In this document: positions 45,107 through 54,817 of the stretch, in pieces
Layout: each line of letters opens with the position of its first letter
How positions within the stretch are numbered: position 1 is the stretch's first letter
Assembly (NCBI GenBank): GCA_963775275.1
Contig: CAVZII010000005.1
Coordinates: 3,100,001 to 3,164,000, forward strand
Length of the DNA: 64,000 bases
Source: JANWHQ01 sp963775275
GTDB taxonomy: Bacteria > Pseudomonadota > Alphaproteobacteria > Caulobacterales > Caulobacteraceae
Direction of reading: 5' to 3'
Translations under genes and position numbers: made by a program
The notes under the pieces: generated by a model
Told to the model about the DNA's origin: nothing
The model's input: only the letters and a program-made list of their open reading frames with translations
The model's database searches: none

Positions 45107-45697
45107 TCAGCCGCGCGGCGGCAGGTCGCCGGCGAGCAGTCCGAAGAGCAGATGGTCTCGCCAAACACCATTAATTTTCAAATAAGCCCGCGCCTCGCCC
45201 TCCAGCCGGAAGCCGGCCTTCAGGAGAAGCTCGCGCGAGGCGACGTTGTCCGGGATGCACGCCGCCTCCAGGCGGTGAAGGCCCAGGCGCTGGAAGGCGA
45301 AGGGGGCGATCGCCCGCACCGCCGCCAGCATGTGGCCGCGACGTCGGTGCGGATGGCCGATCCAGTAGCCGACCGAGGCCATCTGGGCGACGCCGCGGCG
45401 GACGTTCGACAGGGTGATCCCGCCCAGCAACGCGTCGTCGCCGGCGCGGAAGATGAAGAAGGGATAGGCCTGATCCAGGTCGATGTCGCGGGCATAGGCG
45501 GCGAGCCGCCGGCGGAAGGCTGACTTGGTGAGGTCGTCGGCCGGCCAGGTCGGCTCCCAGGGCTGGAGGAAGTCGCGCGAACGGAAGCGCAGCTCGGACC
45601 AGGCCTGGTAGTCGGTGGCGCGCGGCGGGCGCAAGCGCACCCCTTCGCGGCTCAGCTGAAGCCCCCGGTCGGGTCCTTTCCAGTCCAGCACGGCCAT
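45107..45697 (-). CDS. GNAT acetyltransferase (RimJ/RimL-like)
   Basis: A 196-residue N-acetyltransferase with VRLRPPRATDYQAWSELR at the start, the acetyl-CoA loop motif near SVGYWIGHPHRRRGHMLAAVRA, and motif B FQRLGLHRLEAACIPDNVASRELLLKAGF. This group acetylates ribosomal protein N-termini or small amines. It lies 75 bp after the M16 peptidase on the same strand. Confidence 0.9.
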   Translation of the reverse strand: MAVLDWKGPDRGLQLSREGVRLRPPRATDYQAWSELRFRSRDFLQPWEPTWPADDLTKSAFRRRLAAYARDIDLDQAYPFFIFRAGDDALLGGITLSNVRRGVAQMASVGYWIGHPHRRRGHMLAAVRAIAPFAFQRLGLHRLEAACIPDNVASRELLLKAGFRLEGEARAYLKINGVWRDHLLFGLLAGDLPPRG

Positions 45698-45772
45698 GGC
45701 GACGGCCTTCCACTTCGGCGGGCGGCGGCGTTGCGCCGGATGATAGCACGTCCGGCTTCGCCGTCTCGGCCG

Positions 45773-47038
45773 TTAGTGATGCAACGATCGGCTAAAACGT
45801 TCGGCCGCGCCGAGCGCGCCGCGGGGCCCCAGCACCGCTGCAACGCTCGCCCCGGGAGTGGTCAGACGCGCCCCGAGCCGCGCGATGTCCTGGGCGGTCA
45901 CCTCATCGACCCCCTCGGCCAGCTCGGCGGTCGGCAGGAGCCTGTCGAACAGCAGGATCTGGCCGGCCGCCTGCTCGGCGCGGACCAGCGGCGCCTCGCG
46001 CGCCATGAACAGGTGCGCCTTGAGCATGGCCTTGGCGCGATCGAGCTCATCGGGCCGGATTTCGGCGGCCAGGGCCTGGATCTCCTGGGCGGCGACGTGG
46101 GACAGCTCGGCCGCCTTGCCGGCCGCCGCGCCGGCGTAGACGCCGAGCACGCCGGCGTCGGTGTAGGAGTCGGCGAAGGCGTCGATGTTGTAGGCGAGGC
46201 CCCGCTTCTCGCGCGCCTCCTGGAACAGGCGCGAAGACATGCCCCCGCCGAGCGCCTCGGCGAAGACGCGAAGGGCGAAGTAGTCCGGATCGCGCGCGCC
46301 GGGCGCGGGCAGCAGGAAGACCAGGTGCGCCTGTTCGAGCCGGCGCGAGAGCGCGCGCACGCCGCCGACGAAGCGGCCGGGCTCCGGCTCGTCGATCGAA
46401 ACGGGACCGGCCTCGCCGAAGAGGCGTTCGGCGAGCAGGATCATCTCCTCCTCGTCCACGGCCCCGGCTGCGGAGACCACGATGCGGTCCGGCGAGTAGA
46501 GGCCCGAGCGCCAGGCGCCCAGTGTCTGGGGGCTCGCAGACGCGACGACCGCGTCCGAGCCGAGGATCGGCCGACCGAGCGGCTGGCCTTCGAAGGCGGC
46601 GGCCTGGGCCAGCTCGAAGACGTGGTCGTCGGGCGTGTCGAAGGCCTCGGCGATCTCCTGGGCGACCACCTGCTTCTCGCGGTCGAGCTCGACCGGGTCG
46701 AGATCGGGATGCAGCACGAGGTCCGCGCAGGTCCGCATCGCCAGCTCCAGGCGCCCGGCCAGGGCGCGGACCTGGAAGCTCGTGCGCTCATAGCCGGTGG
46801 CGGCGTTGATCTGGCCGCCCTCGCGCTCGATCGCCTCGACGATCTCGAGCGCGGAGCGGCCCGCCGCGCCCTTGAACACCATGTGCTCCAGAAGGTGCGA
46901 CCAGCCCGACCTGTCCTCGGGCTCGAGCCGCGCCCCGCGGCCGGCGACCACCGACAGGGCGAAGCTCTGAAGGCCGTCCATCCTGTCGCAGACGACCGTC
47001 ACGCCATTGGCCAGGAGATGGATGCGGGGCTCGCTCAA
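45773..47038 (-). CDS. M16-family zinc peptidase
   Basis: A 421-residue mitochondrial-processing-peptidase-like enzyme. The inverted zinc motif HLLEH spans 48-52 (GWSHLLEHMVFKG), and the second metal ligand lies in QVVAQEIAEAFDTPDD. The C-terminal M16 half contains GGGMSSRLFQEAREKRGLAYNI. It starts within the stop of thrC (ATGA), so it is translated with it, as in other Caulobacterales. Substrate not known. Confidence 0.92.
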   Translation of the reverse strand: MSEPRIHLLANGVTVVCDRMDGLQSFALSVVAGRGARLEPEDRSGWSHLLEHMVFKGAAGRSALEIVEAIEREGGQINAATGYERTSFQVRALAGRLELAMRTCADLVLHPDLDPVELDREKQVVAQEIAEAFDTPDDHVFELAQAAAFEGQPLGRPILGSDAVVASASPQTLGAWRSGLYSPDRIVVSAAGAVDEEEMILLAERLFGEAGPVSIDEPEPGRFVGGVRALSRRLEQAHLVFLLPAPGARDPDYFALRVFAEALGGGMSSRLFQEAREKRGLAYNIDAFADSYTDAGVLGVYAGAAAGKAAELSHVAAQEIQALAAEIRPDELDRAKAMLKAHLFMAREAPLVRAEQAAGQILLFDRLLPTAELAEGVDEVTAQDIARLGARLTTPGASVAAVLGPRGALGAAERFSRSLHH

Positions 47039-48437
47039 GCGGTCGCCAGCCCCATGACTTCGCGCACGCGGGCCTTCACCTGCTCCACGTCCGCGGGCAT
47101 GCGCTCGAAGCGCTCGGCCTTGCCGTCGAGCGCGCGCACCAGGGCGGTCGCCTCGGGTTCGACCCCGGTCGCCGCCAGGACTGTCTCGGGGAACTTGGCG
47201 GGGTGGGCGGTGGCGAGGGAGACCAGCGGCGTCTCGGGCCGGGGCGGCCCCACGCGCCGCGCTGCGGCGAGGCCCACCGCCGTATGCGGATCGATCAGCT
47301 CACCCGTCAGATGATGGGTCGCGACCATGGTGCGGGCGGTCTCGGCCTCGTCGATGGCCGCGCCGCGGAACAGGCCGCGGATCGTGCTCATGGCCTGGGG
47401 CGGAACGTCGATGACGCCGGCCTCGACGAAGGCGCGCATGGCGCGGGCGGTGTCGAGCCCTTCGTGGCGCACGCCCTCGAAGTAGAGCCGCTCGAAGTTG
47501 GAGGCCGCCTGGATGTCCATGGCCGGGCTCTGGGTCGCGGTCACCGGGCCTCGGGCGTAGCGCCCGTCGCGGATCATCCGGGACATGATGTCGTTGGCGT
47601 TGGTGGCCACGATCAGCCGCTCGATCGGCAGGCCCATCTGGCGCGCCACATAGCCGGCGAAGGCGTCGCCGAAGTTCCCGGTGGGCACCGAATAGGCGAT
47701 CTTGCGGGCCGGCGCGCCGAGCGCAAGGGCGCTCCAGAAGTAGTACACGGTCTGGGCCGCGATCCGCGACCAGTTGATCGAGTTGACCCCCGACAGGCCG
47801 GCGTTGTGCAGCGAGGCGTCCTGGAAGATCGTCTTCACGATCGCCTGGCAGTCGTCGAAGACGCCGTCGATCGCCAGCACGCGGACATTGTCGTCATCCG
47901 CGGTCGTGATGAAGCGGCGCTGCACGTCGGAGATCCGGCCGTGCGGATAGAGGACGACCAGCTGGACGTTCTTGCGGCCGCGAAAGGCCTCGACGGCCGC
48001 TCCGCCGGTGTCGCCGGAGGTCGCGACCAGGATGGTGGCCGTCCGCCGGCGCAGGGCCAGCGCGTGATCGTAAAGGCGCGCCAGGAGCTGCATGGCCACG
48101 TCCTTGAACGCGAGCGTCGGGCCATGGAACAGCTCGAGCAGCCACAGGCCCCGGTCGAGCTGCTTCAGCGGCGTGACGGCGGCGTGGGTGAACGGCTCGT
48201 AGGCGTCGCGCGTCATGCGCAGCAGCGTCTGGCGGTCGATCTCCTCGCCGACGAAGCGTGCGAGGATCTCAGCGGCGAGCTCGGGGTAGCTCATGCGGGA
48301 GAAGGCGGTGAAGTCCTCGTCGCCCAGGACCGGCCAGGCTTCGGGGATGTAGAGCCCGCCGTCGGGCGCGAGGCCCTCGAGCACGGCGTCCAGGAACCCC
48401 GCGGCGGGGCGCCGCCCCGGGTCGAGATGTAGCGCAT
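47035..48437 (-). pseudogene. thrC: threonine synthase, one frameshift near codon 12
   Basis: PLP-dependent conversion of O-phosphohomoserine to threonine. The body has the PLP lysine in LAFKDVAMQLL, TSGDTGGAAVEAFRG, and SVPTGNFGDAFAGYVA phosphate-binding loops. The normal N-terminus MRYISTRGGAP begins at ATG 48437 but GFLDAVLEGLAPDGGLYIPE continues in another frame; one base seems missing around 48395-48410 in a G/C-rich stretch. As thrC is expected to be required for threonine synthesis, an assembly indel is the best explanation. It lies 2 bp after the SURF1 gene. Confidence 0.88.
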
Positions 48438-48439
48438 CG

Positions 48440-49162
48440 TCAAGGCCGCTTGCGGATGAGGCTGGCCAGATAGACGCACGCCATGACGACGGCAAGAGCG
48501 AACCAGGTGATGGCGTACTGCAGGTGGTTGTTCGGGATGTTCACCGGCAGGGGCGCCGGGCGCGGGATCATGTCCGCCGGCGCCGGGGTCTCGAGCATCA
48601 GGACCGCGGGCGCGGGCGAGGATGCATGCAGCGCCTCGGCCATGGCGGGGACGTCGCGCCAGTACCAGAGGTTCTCGACCGGCTGGTTCTTGGGGGTGGC
48701 GATGGTCGGCCCGTCCGGAATCCGCAGGATGCCCACCACCGGCCGGCCGATCGGTTGGCCGGGCGGGACCGGCGGCGCCTGCGCGCCCGACATGGCGATG
48801 AAGCCGCGGTCCACGAGGATCGAGCCGAAGCCGGACCCGGCCGGCGCCGGGCAGGCCGTGACCAGGCGGTAGCCCGCCAGGCCCTGGACGACGGCGTAGA
48901 GCCGGAGCGCCGGGCTGGTCTCCACCCCCGGGCAGCCCAGCTCGACGCGGGTGAAGTCGATGTCGACGTGATCGTGAAGCCTGCGAAGGACGGCGCCCAG
49001 GGGCTCGGCGGGCGCGGACTGCAGCGCGGCGATCCGGTGCAGCAGATCCGTCTTCCACTCGAGCCGCCGGAGCTGCCAGACGCCGAGGCCGACCGCCAGC
49101 GAAACCACCAGGAGCGAGAAGATGCTGGCGCCGATCCCGGGCCGGCGGAGCTCAAGGCTCAT
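48440..49162 (-). CDS. SURF1-family cytochrome oxidase assembly protein
   Basis: A 240-residue inner-membrane protein with one helix at each end (about 12-30 and 215-235) and the SURF1 periplasmic domain with LGVWQLRRLEWK, ILVDRGFI, PKNQPVENLWYWRD and NNHLQYAITWFALA. SURF1 helps haem a insertion into subunit I of aa3 oxidase. It overlaps the DUF983 gene by 11 bp in the cox operon. Confidence 0.9.
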   Translation of the reverse strand: MSLELRRPGIGASIFSLLVVSLAVGLGVWQLRRLEWKTDLLHRIAALQSAPAEPLGAVLRRLHDHVDIDFTRVELGCPGVETSPALRLYAVVQGLAGYRLVTACPAPAGSGFGSILVDRGFIAMSGAQAPPVPPGQPIGRPVVGILRIPDGPTIATPKNQPVENLWYWRDVPAMAEALHASSPAPAVLMLETPAPADMIPRPAPLPVNIPNNHLQYAITWFALAVVMACVYLASLIRKRP

Positions 49163-49511
49163 GCCGGCCTTCTTCGGCCTTGTGATGGAATTGCATGACC
49201 AGGAGCAGGCCCTTCACTGGCCGCATCAGGACGACGCAGATGATCGCCGCGGCTGGCAGCCAGATCGCCAGCTCCAGCCAGATCGGGGGGCGAAAGGCGA
49301 CATAGGTGAACAACAGGCCGAAGCAGGCGAGGAAGCCGCCGATCAGGATCACGAAGACGGCCGGCCCGTCGCCCGGGTCGGCCTTCTTCAGGTCGAAGCC
49401 GCAGGCCTCGCAACGGTCGGAGACGGTGAGGAAGCCGCTGAACAGCGGCCCCTCGCCGCAGTTGGGGCAGCGGCAGGCGAGCCCGGCCAGGACCGGATTG
49501 ACGCCCGCCAT
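49152..49511 (-). CDS. DUF983 small membrane protein
   Basis: A 119-residue protein with a zinc-finger-like N-terminus (CRCPNCGEGPLF, then CEACGFDL) and two transmembrane segments, the DUF983 pattern usually found in cytochrome oxidase operons. Its exact assembly role is unknown. It starts 4 bp after coxC. Confidence 0.9.
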   Translation of the reverse strand: MAGVNPVLAGLACRCPNCGEGPLFSGFLTVSDRCEACGFDLKKADPGDGPAVFVILIGGFLACFGLLFTYVAFRPPIWLELAIWLPAAAIICVVLMRPVKGLLLVMQFHHKAEEGRHEP

Positions 49512-49515
49512 CGGA

Positions 49516-50379
49516 TCACCTGCCGAAGATGACGTAGATGAAGGCGAACAGGAACAGCCACACCACGTCGACGAAGTGCCAGTACCAGGCCGCCGCCTCG
49601 AAGCCGAAATGCTTCTGCGGGGTGAACCCGCCGCCCAGCAGCCGCAGCAGGCACACCGTCAGGAAGATGGTGCCGATGATGACGTGGAAGCCGTGGAAGC
49701 CGGTCGCCATGAAGAAGGACGAGCCGTAGAGCTGTCCGCCCACGGACTCCGGATTGAAGAACAGGTGCTCGGTCAGGATGTGCCGGTACTCGAAGGCCTG
49801 GATGGAGGTGAACAGGATTCCGAGCAGGATGGTCAGGAGCAGGCCGATCTTGGCGTTCTTGCGGTCGCCCGTCTGAAGGCAGTGGTGGGCCCAGGTGACG
49901 GTCGTGCCCGACAGCAGCAGCGTCAGGGTGTTGACCAGGGGCAGCTTCCACGGATCGAGCACCTCGATCCCCTTGGGCGGCCACGTCTGCCAGGCCTGGC
50001 GCACCTCTTCGACGGCCGACGCGGTCCGGTGATGGTGGAACAGGGCCATCTCGAAGAAGATCCAGAACCACGCGACGAAGAACATCACCTCCGAGGCGAT
50101 GAACATGATCATGCCGTAGCGCAGGCCGATGGAGACCACCGGGGTATGGTCGCCCTCGTTGGCCTCCTTCACCACGGCCATCCACCAGCCGGTCATGGTG
50201 TAGATCACGCCGAGCAGGCCCACGGCCATGACCCACGGATCGTGCCGGGGCAGGCCGAACAGGCCCTTCATGTAGATCACGGCGCCCATCGCCAGCACGA
50301 AGGCGGAGATGGACCCGACCAGGGGCCAGGGGCTCGGGTTGACCAGATGGTAGTCGTGCTTGACGCCTGCGTGGGCCAT
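49516..50379 (-). CDS. coxC: cytochrome c oxidase subunit III
   Basis: A 287-residue seven-helix subunit of the aa3 oxidase. Diagnostic segments are MFIASEVMFFVAWFWIFFE, WQTWPPKGIEVLDPW, HHCLQTGDRKNA, FEYRHI and the C-terminal TGFHGFHVIIGT and AWYWHFVDVVWLFLF. ATG 50379 starts MAHAGVKHDYHLVNPSPWP, typical for the family. The 194 bp upstream contain no gene, although many related operons carry cox11 (ctaG) in this place. Confidence 0.95.
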   Translation of the reverse strand: MAHAGVKHDYHLVNPSPWPLVGSISAFVLAMGAVIYMKGLFGLPRHDPWVMAVGLLGVIYTMTGWWMAVVKEANEGDHTPVVSIGLRYGMIMFIASEVMFFVAWFWIFFEMALFHHHRTASAVEEVRQAWQTWPPKGIEVLDPWKLPLVNTLTLLLSGTTVTWAHHCLQTGDRKNAKIGLLLTILLGILFTSIQAFEYRHILTEHLFFNPESVGGQLYGSSFFMATGFHGFHVIIGTIFLTVCLLRLLGGGFTPQKHFGFEAAAWYWHFVDVVWLFLFAFIYVIFGR

Positions 50380-50573
50380 GTCGGCCTCGTCCTCCAATGA
50401 TGTCCGGGCCGCCCGGGAATCCCCCCGCGCGCCGCCCTGCCTATAACCGCCCAGGACCCGCCGCGCCAAGGGCTTGAGCGCGGTTTGCCGCGGCGATCGC
50501 GTCCGGCGCCTCCGGGGGTCCGGGCAAGCCGCCCCGGCGAGCGGCGGCGCCGGAGCTGCTCTGCAGTTCCCGG

Positions 50574-50718
50574 CTATTGCAGCGCATGGCCCCCCAGCCG
50601 CACGATGGTCACCACGAACACCAGGACCACGAAGGCGACGAGCGCTCCGGCGATCGCCCAGTTGCGCATGCGCCTGGCGCGGGCCGCGTCCCGGGAACTT
50701 GTTGAAGGGGTCGCTCAC
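50574..50718 (-). pseudogene. small CoxF-like single-helix protein, one frameshift
   Basis: GTG 50718 overlaps the ctaB stop (GTGA) and gives SDPFNKF; then RDAARARRMRNWAIAGALV followed by a hydrophobic helix and IVRLGGHALQ-stop lies in another frame. Removing one C from the CCC run near 50690-50694 joins them as NKFRDAARARRMRNW. This matches the short single-span protein encoded after ctaB in Caulobacterales cox operons. About 47 residues; role in oxidase assembly inferred. Confidence 0.7.
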
Positions 50719-51644
50719 AGGTGCAGGCTCACGCCCAAGAGGCTGAGCACGCGCTCGGCCAGCAGGGCGGCGAACAGCAGGAAGAGGTAGAGGATCGAGA
50801 AGGCGAAAAGCCTGCGCGCGGGCCGGGTGTCCTCGTCGACGCCGAAGAAGGCGAGCCGGGCGGCCAGGCCCAGGAAGATCGCCCCGCCCCCGGCCGAGAC
50901 CGCCAGGTAGAGGAGGCCTCCCAGGCCCGTGAAGGCCGGGGCCAGGGCCACGGGGACGAACAGCAGGCTGTAGAGCAGGATCTGGCGCCGGGTCGAGGCC
51001 GAGCCCTTGGCGACCGGCATCATGGGCACGCCGGCGCGGGCGTAGTCGGACGATCCGAACAGGGCCAGCGCCCAGGAGTGCGGCGGCGTCCACAGGAAGA
51101 TGATCAGGAACAGCAGCCAGGCGTTGGCGGGAACGTGGCCGGCCGCAGCGGCCCAACCGATCACCGGGGGCAGGGCGCCGGCCGCGCCGCCGATGACGAT
51201 GTTCTGCGGCGTCGAGCGCTTGAGCCACATGGTGTAGACGACGGCGTAGAAGACGATGGTGAAGGCGAGAAGCCCGGCCGCCAGCCAGTTCAGCGCCAGT
51301 CCCATCAGCATCACGGACAGGAGCGAGAGCACCACGCCCATGCCCAGGGCGTCGGCCGCCTGCACCCGGCCCGCAGGGACCGGGCGCGCGCGCGTGCGCC
51401 GCATGACGGCGTCGATGTCGGCGTCGTACCACATGTTGAGCGCGCCGGACGCGCCCGCGCCCACGGCGATGGAGAGGACCGCGACCGCCGCGAGGATCGG
51501 GTTCAGCGGCTGGCCCGCGCAGACCAGCCCGGTGAGCGCGGTGAACACCACCAGCGACATCACCCGCGGCTTCAGGAGCACGACATAGTCGGACCAGCGC
51601 GCGATCTGCGGGCTGTCCGAGGCGTGGGCGGCGGCGTCGGTCAT
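50715..51644 (-). CDS. ctaB: protohaem IX farnesyltransferase (haem O synthase)
   Basis: A 309-residue UbiA-family membrane enzyme that farnesylates haem b to haem O for the oxidase. The two Asp-rich prenyl sites are NMWYDADIDAVMRRTRARP (near 77) and DYARAGVPMMP; VVLLKPRVMSLVVFTALTG is the usual start. ATG 51644 fits the family length; a GTG nine bases upstream is possible. Its stop overlaps the CoxF-like start. Confidence 0.94.
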   Translation of the reverse strand: MTDAAAHASDSPQIARWSDYVVLLKPRVMSLVVFTALTGLVCAGQPLNPILAAVAVLSIAVGAGASGALNMWYDADIDAVMRRTRARPVPAGRVQAADALGMGVVLSLLSVMLMGLALNWLAAGLLAFTIVFYAVVYTMWLKRSTPQNIVIGGAAGALPPVIGWAAAAGHVPANAWLLFLIIFLWTPPHSWALALFGSSDYARAGVPMMPVAKGSASTRRQILLYSLLFVPVALAPAFTGLGGLLYLAVSAGGGAIFLGLAARLAFFGVDEDTRPARRLFAFSILYLFLLFAALLAERVLSLLGVSLHL

Positions 51645-51718
51645 GATGGTCACGGGATTAGCAGATAAGCCCGAAGCTTGCTCCAGTCGTCTCGGCATCC
51701 TCCGCCGCCCGGAACACC

Positions 51719-51800
51719 GTCATCCTCGGGCTTGTCCCGAGGATCCATGAACGCCTGCGCGCGCCGTGTTCATGGGTGGCCAGGACAGGCCCGGCCATGA
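51719..51800. repeat. dispersed repeat R2, copy 2
   Basis: TCATCCTCGGGC-TTGTCC-GAGGATCC, then CATGAAC/GTTCATG arms and a closing GGCCCGGCCATGACG. It resembles the block at 13879-13981. It occupies the 197-bp gap between coxA and ctaB. Confidence 0.7.
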
Positions 51801-51841
51801 CGACGCTCCAGGTCGCCCGCACGGCGGGCGACCCTCGCGGA

Positions 51842-53509
51842 TCAGTGCTCGTCGGCGTGGATGACCGGGAGCTCTTCATACTGGTGGAACGGCGGCGGCG
51901 AGGACAGGGTCCACTCCAGCGTCGTGGCGCCTTCGCCCCAGGGGTTGGCCACCGCCTTGCGGCGGGACAGGGCCGCGTCGGCCAGCATCACCAGGAACAC
52001 GACCAGGCCCGCGAAGGTGATCTCGTAGCCGATCGTCGAGACCTTGTTCCAGAAGGCGAAGGCCACGGGATAGTCGACGTAGCGCCGAGGCATCCCCTGG
52101 AGCCCCAGGAAGTGCATGGGGAAGAAGACGATGTTGACGCCGATGAAGGTGAGCCAGAAGTGCAGGCAGCCCAGCCACTCGCGGTACTTCACGCCCCACA
52201 TCTTCTCGAACCAGTAGTAGAAGCCGGCGAAGATCGCGAACACGGCGCCCAGGCTCAGCACGTAGTGGAAGTGGGCCACGACGTAGTAGGTGTCCTGCAG
52301 GGTGTAATCGAGGCCCGCGTTGGCCAGCACCACGCCCGTGACGCCCCCGACCGTGAACAGGAAGATGAAGCCGATGGCCCAGAGCATGGGCGTCTTGAAC
52401 TCGATCGAGCCGCCCCACATGGTCGCGATCCAGGAGAAGACCTTCACGCCGGTCGGCACCGCGATGACCATGGTGGCGGCCACGAAGTAGGCCTGCAGGT
52501 TCACGGGCATGCCGACCGTGTACATGTGGTGCGCCCACACGACGAAGCCGATGAAGCCGATGGCCACCATGGCGTAGGCCATGGCGAGGTAGCCGAACAC
52601 GGGCTTCCTGGAGAAGGTCGAGACGACGTGGCTGATCATGCCGAAGCCCGGCAGGATCAGGATGTAGACCTCGGGGTGCCCGAAGAACCAGAACAGGTGC
52701 TGGAACATGATCGGGTCGCCGCCATTCTGCCAGTCGAAGAAGTGCGTCCCGAAGTTCCGGTCGGTCAGCAGCATGGTGATGGCGCCCGCCAGCACCGGCA
52801 GCGACAGCAGCAGCAGGAAGGCCGTCACCAGGATCGACCACACGAACAGCGGCATCCGGTGCAGCGTCATGCCCGGCGCGCGCATGTTGAAGATGGTGGT
52901 GATGAAGTTGATGGCGCCGAGGATCGAGCTCGCGCCCGCCAGGTGGATCGACAGGATCGCGAAATCCATCGCCGGGCCGGGCTGGCCCGTGGTCGACAAG
53001 GGCGGATAGAGCGTCCAGCCCCCGCCGAACCCTCGTCCGGTCCCGCCGTCCACCAGCGTCGAGGTGATGAGCAGGCTGAAGGACGCCACCAGCAGCCAGA
53101 ACGAGATGTTGTTCATCCGCGGGAAGGCCATGTCCGGCGCGCCGATCATCAGCGGCACGAACCAGTTGCCGAACCCGCCGATCATGGCCGGCATGACCAT
53201 GAAGAAGATCATGATCAGGGCATGGGCCGTGACGACGACGTTGTAGGCGTTCTTGCCCTGGGAGGCGTCATGGATGCTGAGCAGGCCGGCGATGACGCTG
53301 TGCGGCGCGAAGAGCTGGATGCCCGGCTCGGCCAGCTCCAGCCGGATCAGGCCCGAGAGCAGCGCCCCGATGATGCCCGCCATGATGGCGAACAGCAGGT
53401 ACAGGGTGCCGATGTCCTTGTGGTTGGTCGCAAAGAACCAGCGGACGAAGAATCCCGGCTTGTGATCGTGGGCCTCGTGCCCGTGATCGGCGACTGCGGT
53501 GTGGGACAT
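51842..53509 (-). CDS. coxA: cytochrome c oxidase subunit I
   Basis: A 555-residue, twelve-helix haem-copper oxidase subunit. Helix VI holds WFFGHPEVYILILPG, the cross-linked His-Tyr site and the A1-type glutamate region; WAHHMYTVGM provides CuB histidines, and VVAHFHYVLS binds the haems. The N-terminal half has NAYNVVVTAHALIMIFFMVMP, including a D-channel Asp/Asn neighbourhood and haem a ligand. Type A1 aa3 oxidase. It is 19 bp downstream of coxB. Confidence 0.96.
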   Translation of the reverse strand: MSHTAVADHGHEAHDHKPGFFVRWFFATNHKDIGTLYLLFAIMAGIIGALLSGLIRLELAEPGIQLFAPHSVIAGLLSIHDASQGKNAYNVVVTAHALIMIFFMVMPAMIGGFGNWFVPLMIGAPDMAFPRMNNISFWLLVASFSLLITSTLVDGGTGRGFGGGWTLYPPLSTTGQPGPAMDFAILSIHLAGASSILGAINFITTIFNMRAPGMTLHRMPLFVWSILVTAFLLLLSLPVLAGAITMLLTDRNFGTHFFDWQNGGDPIMFQHLFWFFGHPEVYILILPGFGMISHVVSTFSRKPVFGYLAMAYAMVAIGFIGFVVWAHHMYTVGMPVNLQAYFVAATMVIAVPTGVKVFSWIATMWGGSIEFKTPMLWAIGFIFLFTVGGVTGVVLANAGLDYTLQDTYYVVAHFHYVLSLGAVFAIFAGFYYWFEKMWGVKYREWLGCLHFWLTFIGVNIVFFPMHFLGLQGMPRRYVDYPVAFAFWNKVSTIGYEITFAGLVVFLVMLADAALSRRKAVANPWGEGATTLEWTLSSPPPFHQYEELPVIHADEH

Positions 53510-53528
53510 CCTACGCTTCCTTGAGGGT

Positions 53529-54446
53529 TCAGTGCGACGCGGGGGCGGAAGAGGCGGCGGGCGCTGATGAGGCCGCCGGCGCGCTCGATTCGGCGGGCGC
53601 CCCCGAGGCCGGCGGCGCGGCGCTGGCGGGCGGCGCGGCCCCCGGCAGGCTCCCGCCCTTTGACGCCACCCAGGCGTCGAACTCCGGCTGGGTCACGACC
53701 CTGACCTCGATCGGCATGAACGCATGGTTCACCCCGCAGAGCTCCGAGCACTGGCCGTAGTAGGTGCCGACCCGCTCGGCCTTGAACCAGGTCTGGTTCA
53801 CGCGCCCGGGAATGGCGTCGATCTTCACGCCGAACGCCGGCACCGTCCAGGAGTGGATGACGTCGGCGCCGGTCACCAGCACGCGGACGACCTTGTTCAC
53901 GGGGACGACGATCGGGTTGTCCGTGGCCAGCCGGTACGGGACGTGGCGGGCGTCGGCCTGGTCTTCGGGCAGGATGTTGGAGGTGTACTCGCCGATCTTC
54001 TCGTCGGGGTACTCATAGGTCCAGTACCACTGGTTGCCCGTCGCCTTCACGGTCACGTCCGGCGGCGGCATGTCGTGGAAGGCGTAGAGCAGGCGGAACG
54101 AAAAGACCGCGATGAACATCAGGATGACCACCGGGACCACGGTCCAGACGATCTCGATGAAGGTGTTGTGGCTGAAGCGCGCCGGCGTCGGATTGGCGCG
54201 CCTGTTGAACCGGATGATGCAGATCGCCAGCAGCACCAGGACGAACAGCGCGATCGTGGTGATGATCGGCAGCAGGATGAAATCGTGGAAGAACATCTGC
54301 TGGTGGCGCAGCGGCGAGGCCGCCGGCTGCAAGTCGATCGCCCCTGGCGTAGGCTGGCCCAGAAGATCGGCGGCCCAGGCCTGAGCGCCCATTCCCGCCG
54401 CCGTGACGGCGGCTAAAATTCCCGCCGCCCGCTTCAGCATGACCAT
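53529..54446 (-). CDS. coxB: cytochrome c oxidase subunit II
   Basis: A protein of about 305 residues: signal peptide, two transmembrane helices (about 60-80 and 100-120) and a cupredoxin CuA domain. The CuA ligands are HSWTVPAFGVK, then GQCSELCGVNHAFMPIEV (C-x3-C-x3-H-x2-M). The C-terminal 45 residues are an Ala/Ser/Pro tail with APAASS-type repeats, not part of the fold. Starts at 54446 and 54461 are both possible. It heads the cox operon. Confidence 0.94.
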   Translation of the reverse strand: MVMLKRAAGILAAVTAAGMGAQAWAADLLGQPTPGAIDLQPAASPLRHQQMFFHDFILLPIITTIALFVLVLLAICIIRFNRRANPTPARFSHNTFIEIVWTVVPVVILMFIAVFSFRLLYAFHDMPPPDVTVKATGNQWYWTYEYPDEKIGEYTSNILPEDQADARHVPYRLATDNPIVVPVNKVVRVLVTGADVIHSWTVPAFGVKIDAIPGRVNQTWFKAERVGTYYGQCSELCGVNHAFMPIEVRVVTQPEFDAWVASKGGSLPGAAPPASAAPPASGAPAESSAPAASSAPAASSAPASH

Positions 54447-54817
54447 TCCCGACGCCCTCATGTCCTTCTTGGCCCGACCCAGATAGGTCAAGGTCCCCGC
54501 CGGCCGGCCGCAGCGGCGGCTGCAGCGCAGGCCTCCCGGGGACCTCGTCGCGGGGTGCATACGCGGTCCCGCCCGGATTGCCAAGGCGGTTGCTGCGGAA
54601 GGGGCTTTGCGGGCGGAGCCTGGCCGTAGACCGTCCGTCCTGCGGGCGCCGCGAGCGTCGCGATTCGTCTGTTCCCGGAACCCGGCGGGCCGACTCGCGA
54701 GGCCGGGGCCGGCTCTGCGCCCGCCTGGCGGGGGCCCAGGCGCCCGGCGCCGTTTGAGCCCGGGACGCTCTGTTCCTATGTTGGCGGCAGCCCAGTCCCC
54801 TGAACGAAAGCGCCGCC
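54447..54817. promoter_or_regulatory. divergent intergenic region between coxB and tldD
   Basis: There are 371 bp without a convincing gene. It should hold the promoters of the cox operon (leftward) and tldD (rightward). I see GC-rich short inverted repeats such as GCCTGGCGGGGGCCCAGGC near 54723, but no clear -35/-10 pair. Confidence 0.4.

Noticed and set aside
50380..50573. Possible cox11 remnant between coxC and the CoxF-like gene
   Set aside because: No frame shows Cox11 motifs such as the CFCF-type copper site, and the stretch is too short.
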